From: Bradyrhizobium jicamae
GTDB lineage: Bacteria; Pseudomonadota; Alphaproteobacteria; Rhizobiales; Xanthobacteraceae
Length of the DNA: 64,000 bases
NCBI RefSeq assembly: GCF_018130215.1
Contig: NZ_JAFCKQ010000003.1
Span: 1-64,000, forward strand
Direction: 5' to 3'
Shown: piece by piece, positions 1 through 7,898 of the stretch
Layout of the letters: the number at the start of each line of letters is the position of its first letter
How positions within the stretch are numbered: position 1 is the first letter of the stretch
Made by a program: the position numbers and the translations under genes
The notes under the pieces: generated by a model
Database searches by the model: none
The model's input: only the letters and a program-made list of their open reading frames with translations
Told to the model about the DNA's origin: nothing

Positions 1-206
1 GGTCCTACCCCCGTGCTTTCTACATTGCACGGGGCCCATGGGTGCGATCGGCACCCGGCTTTCCCTGCGCCCTCTCCGAAAGAAGAGGGCGAAACGAATG
101 CAAAGCTCGGACGATTCAAGTCGCGAGAACGCGAGGCCATGACGACAATCCGCGCGACGCATGTTGCGGCGCTGTTTGTATTCCGGCGCTATTGGCAGAC
201 CCGATC
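1..206. other. Non-coding left edge with two small hairpins
   Basis: I see no convincing gene here. Two perfect 8-bp inverted repeats are present: 9-16 pairs with 27-34 and 68-75 pairs with 84-91. The second lies about 115 bp beyond the stop of the minus-strand gene that ends at 207 and could be a weak terminator, but neither hairpin has a T tract. Confidence 0.4.
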
Positions 207-731
207 TCAATCCCGTGCGATGATCTCGCGCTCGTCGCGATGCACGCTTGCCGCGTCGAGACGGAAGCCGGCGCGGCGGCGGACCAGGAATTTTGGACGG
301 CGCTGGCGGATCGCGTTGCGGCGGCGGCGGCGCGGGGCCGGATCGAGCGGTGCTTCCTCGGCGAGCTGCGGCAGATGGAAGATGTCGCTCCACATCTGCC
401 AGGCCGATGCGATCTCGTCGGCATCGACGCTGCTGCCGAGCGGAATGGAGAGGGCGGGATCGCGATGAACCAGCACCAGCATCTGCGCGTCGTCGATGCC
501 GCGCACGGCAACCCCGAGGAAATCGCTGACGCGAACGTTGACGGCCATCCGCATGCCCCTGACGGCACGGCGCAGCACGACATGTTCACGATGAAGCTCG
601 ACCTGCCGCATGCCGCCATCCGCGCGCGCGTCCTGCGCGTGGAAGCTGACGGGCAGGGAAAGAGGGTCGAGCCGCAGTGCACGGCTCGACCCGGCGGAAT
701 TGAATCCGCTTGTTGGTGTTTGACGCCTCAC
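207..731 (-). CDS. DUF6101 family protein
   Basis: A 174-residue protein without signal peptide or membrane segment. The central part (residues about 40-115, containing LGVAVRGIDD) looks like a compact beta-rich domain, and the C-terminal 40 residues are very arginine-rich. I recognise it as the DUF6101 family, common in Bradyrhizobium and relatives and of unknown function. The start is GTG at 731, with a GGGGAG ribosome-binding sequence about 8 nt upstream. It is transcribed divergently from pmbA across a 286-bp gap. The long plus-strand frame over the same DNA is taken as its shadow. Confidence 0.7.
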   Translation of the reverse strand: MRRQTPTSGFNSAGSSRALRLDPLSLPVSFHAQDARADGGMRQVELHREHVVLRRAVRGMRMAVNVRVSDFLGVAVRGIDDAQMLVLVHRDPALSIPLGSSVDADEIASAWQMWSDIFHLPQLAEEAPLDPAPRRRRRNAIRQRRPKFLVRRRAGFRLDAASVHRDEREIIARD

Positions 732-1017
732 GCCTTTGTCTCCCCGCCGGGATTATGTTCCCGGTCGATGCGTGAGACCTTAGCCGAAGCCCGTCCGTTT
801 CGGCTTAAAAAGCCTGGTTAACCCGGTGTCACCGGCGCTGCTTTCGTGGGCATGATTGACAAGAGGTTGGCCCACATGATTGACGAAGGCTTGCCGCGAT
901 GCCGAGAATCTTTGTCATTGGCCGATGTAATGTGCTTGAAATCCCTGTGAATCCGGCACATCTGGTTGGTCTATCGCAGAGGCGCCGCTCCCCCGTCCAA
1001 TCCGCAGGAATTTGTTC

Positions 1018-2409
1018 GTGAACCCTTCACCATCTGCATCATCGCGAAACGGTGATACCTCCGACCTGTTCGATCAATCGGCCCTGAGCGAGCTCGCGCA
1101 GCGCCTGGTCGATGCCGCCAGGCGTGCCGGTGCCGACGCATCCGATGCGGTTGCGGTGCGCGGCGTCTCGCAGGGCGTCGAGGTGCGCGACGGCCGCGTC
1201 GAGGCAACCGAGCGTTCCGAAGGCGATGACGTCGGATTGCGCGTGTTCGTCGGTCAGCGCCAGGCGGTGGTGTCGACCAATGACGTCAGCGGCGACGGCA
1301 TCGCGAAGCTCGCCGAGCGCGCGGTGGCGATGGCGCGCGTGGCGCCCGTCGACAAATTTGTCGGTCTCGCCGATCCGGCGCTCCATGCGCATGATTTCCC
1401 CGATCTCGATCTGCTCGACCGCACGGTTCCTTCGACCGCCGAGCTCGAGCGGCACGCGATCGAGGCGGAGGCCGCCGCGCTCGCGGTCAAGGGTGTCACC
1501 AAGTCCGGCGGCGCGTCGGCCTCGACCGGGATCGGCGGCATGGTGCTGGTGACGTCGACCGGCTTTCACGGCTCCTATCTGCGCTCCAACCACGGGATCT
1601 CGATGACTGCGATCTCCGGCGACGGGACCGCCATGGAGCGCGATTACGATTTCACCAGCGCGCCGCACGCATCCGATCTGGAGTCCCCTGCGGCCGTGGG
1701 CCGCAGCGCCGGCGAGCGCGCGGTGGCGCGCTTCAATCCGCGCAAGGTCGAGACCTCGAAGGTGCCTGTCGTGTTCGATCCCCGGGTCGCGGGATCGATC
1801 ATCGGCCATCTCGTCGGCGCCATCAACGGCGCCTCGATCGCGCGCAAGACCTCGTTCCTGAAGGACCGGCTCGGCGAGCAGCTGTTCTCCCGGGACATCC
1901 GCATCATCGACGATCCCTTGCGGGTGCGCGGCCTGCGCTCGCAGACCTTCGACGCCGAGGGCGTCAAGGTGAAGAAGACGGCGCTGATCGATGCGGGCGT
2001 GCTGACCACTTGGATCCTCGATTGCGCGACCGCGCGCGAACTTGGCCTGACCACGACCGGGCATGCCCATCGCGGCGTGTCCTCCTCGCCGTCGCCGGGG
2101 GCGTACAATCTGCATATCGAGCCCGGCGCGGTGACGCCGAAGCAGCTGATCTCGGACATCAAGCAGGGCTTCTACGTCACCGACCTGATCGGGTCCGGCG
2201 TCAACGGCGTGACCGGTGACTACAGCCGCGGCGCGTCGGGCTTCTGGATCGAGAATGGCGAGATCACCTATCCCGTCAGCGAGGTGACGATCGCAGGCCA
2301 TCTGCTGCCGATGTTCAAGTCGCTGGTGGCGGCCGACGATCTGGAATTCCGTTACGGCGTCAATTCGCCGACGCTGCGCATCGAGGGACTGACGCTTGGC
2401 GGACGCTGA
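1018..2409 (+). CDS. pmbA: TldD/PmbA family metallopeptidase
   Basis: PmbA/TldE-like subunit of the TldD-TldE zinc protease system, which processes small peptides and protein targets in the cytoplasm. The 463-residue product has the family layout: an N-terminal domain with the VRDGRVE segment, and a C-terminal half with ARELGLTTTGHAHRG and the conserved GVNGVTGDYSRGASGFWIENGEI end. TldE-type subunits usually lack the HExxxH zinc site, and I see none here. I prefer GTG at 1018 over TTG at 1012, because the AGGAA at 1006-1010 is 7 nt from GTG and only 1 nt from TTG. The stop overlaps the next gene by 14 bp, implying translational coupling. No tldD is visible in the window. Confidence 0.9.
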   Translation: MNPSPSASSRNGDTSDLFDQSALSELAQRLVDAARRAGADASDAVAVRGVSQGVEVRDGRVEATERSEGDDVGLRVFVGQRQAVVSTNDVSGDGIAKLAERAVAMARVAPVDKFVGLADPALHAHDFPDLDLLDRTVPSTAELERHAIEAEAAALAVKGVTKSGGASASTGIGGMVLVTSTGFHGSYLRSNHGISMTAISGDGTAMERDYDFTSAPHASDLESPAAVGRSAGERAVARFNPRKVETSKVPVVFDPRVAGSIIGHLVGAINGASIARKTSFLKDRLGEQLFSRDIRIIDDPLRVRGLRSQTFDAEGVKVKKTALIDAGVLTTWILDCATARELGLTTTGHAHRGVSSSPSPGAYNLHIEPGAVTPKQLISDIKQGFYVTDLIGSGVNGVTGDYSRGASGFWIENGEITYPVSEVTIAGHLLPMFKSLVAADDLEFRYGVNSPTLRIEGLTLGGR

Positions 2410-3205
2410 TACGGACGCCTGGTCGAGGGCGCGCGACGCGGCCTTGCTGACCAGGACGGTGCATGAGGCGGGGCGGCTGGCGCAGTCGATGTTCCGCACC
2501 GAATTGAAGAACTGGGTCAAGGGCGCCTCGTCGCCGGTCTCCGAAGCCGACATCGCGGTCAACGACCTGCTCGAGCAGCAGCTGCGTTCGGCAACGCCCG
2601 ATTATGGCTGGCTGTCGGAGGAGAGTGCCGATGACCCGGCCCGGCTCGGCAAACGGCTGACCTGGATCGTCGATCCGATCGACGGCACGCGCGCCTACCT
2701 TGCCGGTCGCGAGGACTGGTGCGTCAGTGTGGCGCTGGTTGAAAATGCCCTCCCGGTGCTCGCGGCGGTCTACGCGCCTGTCAGCGACGAGTTCTTCTTC
2801 GCCGCGCGCGGGCAGGGCGCGACCCGCAACGACATGCCGGTGCACGCCACCGAAGGCTCCGACTTCATCTTTCCGCGCATGGCGGGGCCGAAACCGCTCG
2901 TGCAACGGCTGAATGACACAGCGGACGAGATCTCGGTATTTCCACGGATCGGATCGCTGGCCCTGCGGCTGTGCCGCGTCGCGCAAGGCAGCCTGGACGC
3001 CGCCTTCGCGGGTGGACAAAGCCGCGACTGGGATCTTGCCGCGGCGAATTTGATCGTGCAGGAAGCGGATGGTAGGATGACCGCGCTCTCGGGGGATGCG
3101 ATTCAGTATAATCGCCGGGAGGTGACGCATGGGGTGCTGGTGGCAGCGGGACGCGATCGTCATGCACGCATTGTCGAGCACTTTCGCAACCGACCGTTGC
3201 CGTGA
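2396..3205 (+). CDS. Inositol monophosphatase family / 3'(2'),5'-bisphosphate nucleotidase (CysQ-like)
   Basis: Mg-dependent phosphatase of the FIG superfamily, 269 residues. The metal-binding signatures are present: LSEES near residue 66, the DPIDGTRAYL motif near residue 98 and the C-terminal WDLAAANLI motif. The family includes CysQ, which degrades 3'-phosphoadenosine-5'-phosphate, and inositol-1-phosphatase. The sequence alone does not decide between them, but CysQ-like is the commoner assignment in rhizobia. The start is TTG at 2396, inside the end of pmbA. The gene is followed by a 15-bp minisatellite and then DUF4170. Confidence 0.85.
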   Translation: MADADTDAWSRARDAALLTRTVHEAGRLAQSMFRTELKNWVKGASSPVSEADIAVNDLLEQQLRSATPDYGWLSEESADDPARLGKRLTWIVDPIDGTRAYLAGREDWCVSVALVENALPVLAAVYAPVSDEFFFAARGQGATRNDMPVHATEGSDFIFPRMAGPKPLVQRLNDTADEISVFPRIGSLALRLCRVAQGSLDAAFAGGQSRDWDLAAANLIVQEADGRMTALSGDAIQYNRREVTHGVLVAAGRDRHARIVEHFRNRPLP

Positions 3206-3241
3206 AGCCAGCTCGATCCGCGCCGCGCATCCGACCGTGAC

Positions 3242-3316
3242 GACCAGACCTGCTACGACCAGACTTGTTGCAATCAGACTTGTTACAATCAGACTTGCTA
3301 CAATCAGACTTGCTAC
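3242..3316 (+). repeat. 15-bp tandem minisatellite, five copies
   Basis: Five 15-bp units run head to tail from 3242 (GACCAGACCTGCTAC), drifting to AATCAGACTTGCTAC in the last two copies, with a broken sixth copy after 3316. The units lie between the phosphatase stop (3205) and the DUF4170 start (3367). Being a multiple of three, they stay open in the DUF4170 frame (reading LQSDL repeatedly), but the ribosome-binding site and family length place that gene's start downstream. Copy number is expected to vary between strains. Confidence 0.9.
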
Positions 3317-3366
3317 AACCACGACTTAAACTTTGCTTGCCGGGCATCTCTCCAGGAAAGGCCACC

Positions 3367-3615
3367 ATGTCAGACAATGCCCAGCCGCAACTGCTTCATC
3401 TCGTCATCGGCGGCGAGTTGACCGATCTCGAACACAATACCTTCAAGAATCTCGACGAGGTCGAGATCGTCGGGGTATTCCCGAACTACGCGACCGCCTA
3501 TGCGGCCTGGAAGGCGAAGGCGCAGCAGACCGTGGACAACGCCCAGATGCGCTATTTCGTCGTCCACCTCCACCGGTTGCTCGACCCTGAGCAGGACGCA
3601 AAGCACTCCCATTGA
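3367..3615 (+). CDS. DUF4170 domain-containing protein
   Basis: A small cytoplasmic protein of 82 residues, beginning MSDNAQPQLLHLVIGGEL. I recognise it as DUF4170, an alphaproteobacterial family of about 80 residues with unknown function. The ATG at 3367 is preceded by AGGAAAG at 3354-3360, 6 nt upstream. The open frame extends back to 3265 through the 15-bp repeats, but that extension is low complexity and has no ribosome-binding site. The stop overlaps the TTG start of the acyltransferase gene, so it is probably co-translated with the envelope genes that follow. Confidence 0.85.
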   Translation: MSDNAQPQLLHLVIGGELTDLEHNTFKNLDEVEIVGVFPNYATAYAAWKAKAQQTVDNAQMRYFVVHLHRLLDPEQDAKHSH

Positions 3616-4325
3616 AACGCCTCCTTCGCGATTTGCTGCGCAGCAGCTTTGTGCAGCGCGCGCTAGGTGTGCTTGCGGCCGAGTACCTGCGGCTGGTCTG
3701 GCTCACCAACCGCTTCGTCTACGAGCCCCCCGACGTCTACGGGATCGTCGAGCCGATGATGCCGGCGATCTTCGTGTTCTGGCACGGCCAGCATCTGATG
3801 ACGCCGTTCATCAGGACCAAGGACAGCTACAAGGCCAAGGTCCTGATCTCCCGGCACCGCGACGGCGAGTTCAACGCCATCGCGGTCGAGCGGCTGGGCA
3901 TCGGCACGATCCGCGGGTCCGGCGATCATTCCGGCGCGTTCCATCGCAAGGGCGGGGTCGGCGCCTTCAAGGAGATGGGGCGGGCGCTGGAAGAGGGCTG
4001 GAACGTCGCGACCACGGCCGACGTGCCGAAGCGGGCGCGGGTGGCGGGATTAGGGGCCATCATGCTGGCGCGGGAGACCGGCCGGCCGATCCTGGCGCTC
4101 GCGATGGTCACCAGCCGATTCATCCGGTTGAAAAACTGGGATTCCACCACGATCAATCTGCCATTCGGGCGCGGTGCGGTGGTAGGAATTGAGCCGGTTC
4201 ACGTGCCGCCGGATGCCGATGCCGAGACCATGGAGAAGCTTCGGCAGCATGTGGAGTATCTTCTGAACGAGGCGACCCGACGTGCCTATGCAGCCGTCGG
4301 GCGACCGGAGGCCACGCTTGGCTAG
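3612..4325 (+). CDS. Lysophospholipid acyltransferase family protein (DUF374)
   Basis: DUF374 protein of 237 residues, related to the LPLAT acyltransferases that modify lipid A and phospholipids. Family features visible are FWHGQHL near residue 57, the ISRHRDGEFNA block near residue 78, the RGSGDHSG segment near residue 100 and the TADVPKR segment near residue 137. The start is TTG at 3612, overlapping the preceding stop (TTGA). The gene overlaps the waaA start by 8 bp. Position directly before waaA and lpxK supports a role in lipid A or outer-membrane lipid assembly; the acyl substrate cannot be inferred. Confidence 0.85.
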   Translation: MKRLLRDLLRSSFVQRALGVLAAEYLRLVWLTNRFVYEPPDVYGIVEPMMPAIFVFWHGQHLMTPFIRTKDSYKAKVLISRHRDGEFNAIAVERLGIGTIRGSGDHSGAFHRKGGVGAFKEMGRALEEGWNVATTADVPKRARVAGLGAIMLARETGRPILALAMVTSRFIRLKNWDSTTINLPFGRGAVVGIEPVHVPPDADAETMEKLRQHVEYLLNEATRRAYAAVGRPEATLG

Positions 4326-5622
4326 CTCGCTCCCGATGACATTGCGTGTTTACCGCAAGCTGTCGTCCGTCGTGGTGCCGCTTGCGCCCGCCCTGATCAA
4401 GCGGCGGCTGAAGCTCGGCAAGGAAGATCCCGAACGCGTCGGCGAGCGGCGCGGCATGAGCGACGATGTCCGTCCCCATGGCCCGCTGGTCTGGATCCAT
4501 GGCGCGAGCGTTGGCGAGGTGCTCGCGGCGGCGGCGTTGATCGAGCGCCTGCGGGCGCTCAACCTGCGCATCCTCGTGACATCAGGCACGGTGACGTCGG
4601 CCGCGATCGTGGCCAAGCGGTTCCCGCCCGACGTGATCCATCAATACGTGCCCTACGACTCGCCGCGCTATGTCGCACGCTTCCTCGATCACTGGCGGCC
4701 GTCGCTGGCACTGTTCATCGAGTCCGACCTGTGGCCGAACCTGATCCTGTCGAGCGCGGCGCGGCGGCTGCCTATGGTCCTGATCAACGGGCGGATGTCG
4801 CAGCGCTCGTTCCCGCGCTGGCGCCGGGTTTCCAACACGATTGGGGCGCTGCTCGGGCGGTTCGACATCTGCCTCGCGCAATCGGACACCGATGCCGAAC
4901 GCTTCGCCGCGCTCGGCAGCCGCAACGTCATCACCACGGGCAATCTCAAGCTCGATGTGGCGGCGCCGCCGGCCGACCCGGCCAAGCTGGAGCGGCTGAT
5001 GTCGGTGACGCGCGGCCGCCCGATCGTGGTCGCGGCCTCCACCCATCCCGGCGAGGACGAGATCCTGATCGAGGCGCACGAGACGCTGTCGGGTTTCTTT
5101 CCCGGATTGCTCACGGTGATCGTGCCGCGCCATGCCGATCGCGGCGAGGCGATCGCGCGCCTCGTCACGTCCTCCGGACTCACGCCCGGCCTGCGCTCGC
5201 ACGAGGATCTGCCGATCGCAACCACCGACATCTACGTCGCCGACACCATGGGTGAGCTCGGCCTGTTCTACCGGCTGGCGCCGATCGTGTTCATGGGCGG
5301 CTCGCTGGTCGCGCATGGCGGACAGAATCCGATCGAGGCGGTGAAGCTCGGCGCGGCGATCGTGCATGGGCCGCATGTCTTCAATTTCACCGACGTGTAT
5401 GAGGCGCTCGATCGTGGCGGCGGCGCGAAGCGTGCGGACGGCCGGGAAGCACTGGTCAAGCAGCTCGGCCAGTTCCTCGCCGATCCCGTTGCGCGGGAGG
5501 CCTCGCTGGTCGCATCCGAGCACGTGGTCGAGCAGCTCGGCGGCGCGCTCGAACGCACGCTCGCCGCTCTCGAGCCCTATCTGTTGCAGCTGCGGCTCGA
5601 GATGGGAGCCGCCAATGCGTGA
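4318..5622 (+). CDS. waaA: 3-deoxy-D-manno-octulosonic acid (Kdo) transferase
   Basis: Inner-membrane-associated GT-B glycosyltransferase that transfers Kdo from CMP-Kdo to lipid IVA. The 434-residue protein has the N-terminal WIHGASVGEV block, whose glutamate is the catalytic base in characterised WaaA, then FIESDLWPN, and the C-terminal GGSLVAHGGQNPIEA nucleotide-binding loop. I choose TTG at 4318 because GGAGG at 4307-4311 is 6 nt upstream; the next in-frame start is ATG at 4336, and the more upstream ATG at 4282 lies deep in the previous gene. It overlaps lpxK by 8 bp. Whether it adds one or two Kdo residues cannot be read from sequence. Confidence 0.92.
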   Translation: MASSLPMTLRVYRKLSSVVVPLAPALIKRRLKLGKEDPERVGERRGMSDDVRPHGPLVWIHGASVGEVLAAAALIERLRALNLRILVTSGTVTSAAIVAKRFPPDVIHQYVPYDSPRYVARFLDHWRPSLALFIESDLWPNLILSSAARRLPMVLINGRMSQRSFPRWRRVSNTIGALLGRFDICLAQSDTDAERFAALGSRNVITTGNLKLDVAAPPADPAKLERLMSVTRGRPIVVAASTHPGEDEILIEAHETLSGFFPGLLTVIVPRHADRGEAIARLVTSSGLTPGLRSHEDLPIATTDIYVADTMGELGLFYRLAPIVFMGGSLVAHGGQNPIEAVKLGAAIVHGPHVFNFTDVYEALDRGGGAKRADGREALVKQLGQFLADPVAREASLVASEHVVEQLGGALERTLAALEPYLLQLRLEMGAANA

Positions 5623-6637
5623 GCCGGCCTTCTGGCACCGGCCGTCGTCCTGGAAGTCGCATCTGCTCCGACCACTTGCCGCGCTCTATGGCGCGGTCGC
5701 CGCGCAACGGATGCGTCGCGGCGGCCTTGATGCCGGGATTCCGGTGTTTTGCGTCGGAAATTATCACGTCGGCGGCGCCGGCAAGACGCCGACCGTGCTG
5801 GCACTGGCCGCGCTGCTGCGCGAGCTCGACGAACTGCCCGTCGTGCTCAGTCGCGGCTATGGCGGCCGGCTGCGCGGACCGGTCAAGGTCGACCCAAACG
5901 GCCACACCGCCGCCGATGTCGGTGATGAACCGCTGATGATGGCTGCAACCCTGCCGGTCGTGATCGCGCGCGATCGCGCCGATGGCGTCGCGCTGGCGCG
6001 GGCCCAGGGCGCGAGCGTCATCCTGATGGATGACGGCTTCCAGAACCCGAGCGTGGTGAAAGATGCCTCGGTGATCGTGATCGACGGCACGCGTGGGCTC
6101 GGCAATGGCCGCGTAATCCCGGCGGGGCCGTTGCGCGCACCGCTGCCGCCGCAGCTTGCGCGCACCGATGCGCTGATCGTGGTCGGCGATGGAGATGCGG
6201 CGCAAGAGGTCGCCGACGAACTCGTGTCCCGCGGCACGCCGGTGCTGGCGGCGCATCTGAGGCCGGATGCCGTATCGCTGGCCGCACTGCGCGGCAAGCG
6301 CGTGCTGGCCTTCGCCGGTATCGGCGATCCCGAGCGCTTCTTCGGCACGCTGCGATCAAGCGGCGTCGATCTCGTTCGCTGCAAGGCGTTCACCGATCAC
6401 CATCCCTTCACCAGCGGCGAGATCGCCGAGCTCGTGGCCGAGGCCGCGCGCGACGGCTTGACGCTGGTGACGACGGAAAAGGATCTCGCGCGGTTGCACG
6501 GCGCGGACGGTTTGCCGGCCGCAGTGCAGGCGATCGTGCCGTTTGCGGTGACGCTGCAGTTTGCGGACACGGCGCTGCTGCGGCGTTTCGTGACCGACCG
6601 GTTGTTCGAGGCGAGGCAGAGGAGATTGCGGACTTGA
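5615..6637 (+). CDS. lpxK: Tetraacyldisaccharide 4'-kinase
   Basis: Membrane-associated kinase that phosphorylates the 4' position of the lipid A disaccharide precursor. The product is 340 residues. It has the P-loop NYHVGGAGKTPT near residue 49, RGYGGR near residue 86 and the LMDDGFQ catalytic motif near residue 138. The start is ATG at 5615, inside the end of waaA. The longer open frame back to 5366 is a shadow of waaA. This gene ends the envelope operon and is convergent with the DUF2093 gene, leaving a 2-bp gap. Confidence 0.93.
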   Translation: MREPAFWHRPSSWKSHLLRPLAALYGAVAAQRMRRGGLDAGIPVFCVGNYHVGGAGKTPTVLALAALLRELDELPVVLSRGYGGRLRGPVKVDPNGHTAADVGDEPLMMAATLPVVIARDRADGVALARAQGASVILMDDGFQNPSVVKDASVIVIDGTRGLGNGRVIPAGPLRAPLPPQLARTDALIVVGDGDAAQEVADELVSRGTPVLAAHLRPDAVSLAALRGKRVLAFAGIGDPERFFGTLRSSGVDLVRCKAFTDHHPFTSGEIAELVAEAARDGLTLVTTEKDLARLHGADGLPAAVQAIVPFAVTLQFADTALLRRFVTDRLFEARQRRLRT

Positions 6638-6639
6638 CC

Positions 6640-6867
6640 TCAGGCTTGCGTTTTGAGCGCGCCGGGGAAGTGGCGCTGCAACACGGCGGCCGGCGTGGCG
6701 TAGGCCTCCTGCAGGTCGACACTCCAGTATTTCAGCTCGTCGAGCGGGATCCGCGCATCCGAGATCGCGCAGCGCACATAGGTGCCCGGCGAGATCACGC
6801 GGAAATCGCCGTCGAGATACTGCACCTGCGCTTCGCCATGTCCCGAGGGACCGAACTTGTTCAGCAC
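6640..6867 (-). CDS. DUF2093 domain-containing protein
   Basis: A 75-residue protein with the conserved core GEAQVQYLDGDFRVISPG and the PLDELKYWSV segment, which I recognise as DUF2093, a small alphaproteobacterial family of unknown function. The likely start is GTG at 6867, with GGAGAG 7 nt upstream. The open frame continues to 6993, but that extension is arginine-rich and not family-like. It is convergent with lpxK and divergent from the secreted hydrolase gene. Confidence 0.8.
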   Translation of the reverse strand: MLNKFGPSGHGEAQVQYLDGDFRVISPGTYVRCAISDARIPLDELKYWSVDLQEAYATPAAVLQRHFPGALKTQA

Positions 6868-7053
6868 GATTGAGCTCTCCGCCTTGCCTCTCGCGAGGCT
6901 TACTCGATGTTCATGAGCCGGTCTAACACAGATAGGACGTCGTGTCCGCTCGTTAAACCACCGACTTGTGATGATTTGGTGGTAGGTACGCATGGTAGCG
7001 TTGCGCGTATGGTTCGCTGTGTTTCCAGCGCCATCACGACACGGCCGGATCGG

Positions 7054-7890
7054 ATGCGCCTCAAGTCGGTATTCATGTTTGTGACGATGCTCGCCGCCGT
7101 GCCGTTCGCGGCCGCATCACCGCTTCCGGCGCCGCATCAGGTCGAGATTCCCGACGGTAACGTCACCCTGCGCGCGCAGCTCTATCGGCCCGACGGCGAT
7201 GGACCGTTTCCGACCGTGATTGCCCTGCATGGCTGCGGTGGGCTTGCCAACCGTTCGGAGCAGGTGGCACCGCGCTATCGCGACTGGGCCGAGCAATTGC
7301 TCACGAGCGGTCACGCAGTGCTGCTGCCGGACAGCTACGGCTCGCGCGAGCTTGGGCCGCAGTGCCGGATCCGGGAACATCAGGTCCAGATCCGTCGCGA
7401 GCGGGTTGCCGACATCAGTGCGGCGCGGCAATGGCTGGTGCAGCAGAAATGGGTGGCGCATGACCGTATCAGCCTGGTCGGCTGGGGCAGTGGCGCCGCC
7501 GCGCTGTTGTGGGCGGTGCGGCCGCAAATGTGGTCGCGAAACGGCGAGCACGATTTCCGCTCGGCGATCGCGTTCTATCCGGATTGCCGCTCCTCGTTCG
7601 GTTTCGGCTGGAGCGCACGGGTGCCGACGCTGGTCCTGATCGGCGGACGCGACGATGTCTCCTCGCCGTCGGTCTGTCACCAGATGGTCGACGGCGCGCA
7701 CGGCCGCAGCGCGCTCGCCCGCATCGTGGTCTACCCCGATGCCTATCATGGCTTCGATCGCGCCAACCTGCCGCTGCACATGATCGCTGCCTCGTCCGAA
7801 TTTGCGACCGACGAGCACGGTCATGTCGGTACCGATGTGGATGCGCGCAAGGATGCGCAAAAGCGCGTGGCGGAATGGTTGTCCCGCTAG
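7054..7890 (+). CDS. Secreted dienelactone-hydrolase-like alpha/beta hydrolase
   Basis: A 278-residue alpha/beta hydrolase with an N-terminal signal peptide (hydrophobic stretch about residues 6-22, ending near AAASPLP). The core begins with ALHGCGG at residue 57. The predicted catalytic triad is Ser146 in GWGSG, Asp200 in GGRDD and His232 in DAYHGF. Classical dienelactone hydrolases use cysteine as nucleophile, so a serine esterase or peptidase role is more likely than true dienelactone hydrolysis. I place the start at ATG 7054, where the signal peptide begins; ATG at 7009 is an in-frame alternative adding 15 residues. It is convergent with xseA, 8 bp away. The substrate is unknown. Confidence 0.75.
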   Translation: MRLKSVFMFVTMLAAVPFAAASPLPAPHQVEIPDGNVTLRAQLYRPDGDGPFPTVIALHGCGGLANRSEQVAPRYRDWAEQLLTSGHAVLLPDSYGSRELGPQCRIREHQVQIRRERVADISAARQWLVQQKWVAHDRISLVGWGSGAAALLWAVRPQMWSRNGEHDFRSAIAFYPDCRSSFGFGWSARVPTLVLIGGRDDVSSPSVCHQMVDGAHGRSALARIVVYPDAYHGFDRANLPLHMIAASSEFATDEHGHVGTDVDARKDAQKRVAEWLSR

Positions 7891-7898
7891 GCCTGGGC

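Noticed and set aside
42..821. 259-codon plus-strand frame at the left edge
   Set aside because: It is antisense to the DUF6101 gene; the minus strand carries the family-like sequence and a ribosome-binding site.
850..890. Promoter from TTGACA at 856 upstream of pmbA
   Set aside because: No acceptable -10 box 16-18 nt downstream; the apparent signal comes from a repeated CATGATTGAC.
1039..2562. 507-codon minus-strand frame opposite pmbA
   Set aside because: Composition is that of a shadow frame; pmbA is unambiguous.
3265..3366. N-terminal extension of DUF4170 encoded by the 15-bp repeats
   Set aside because: No ribosome-binding site, low-complexity sequence, and the protein from 3367 has the normal family length and a good ribosome-binding site.
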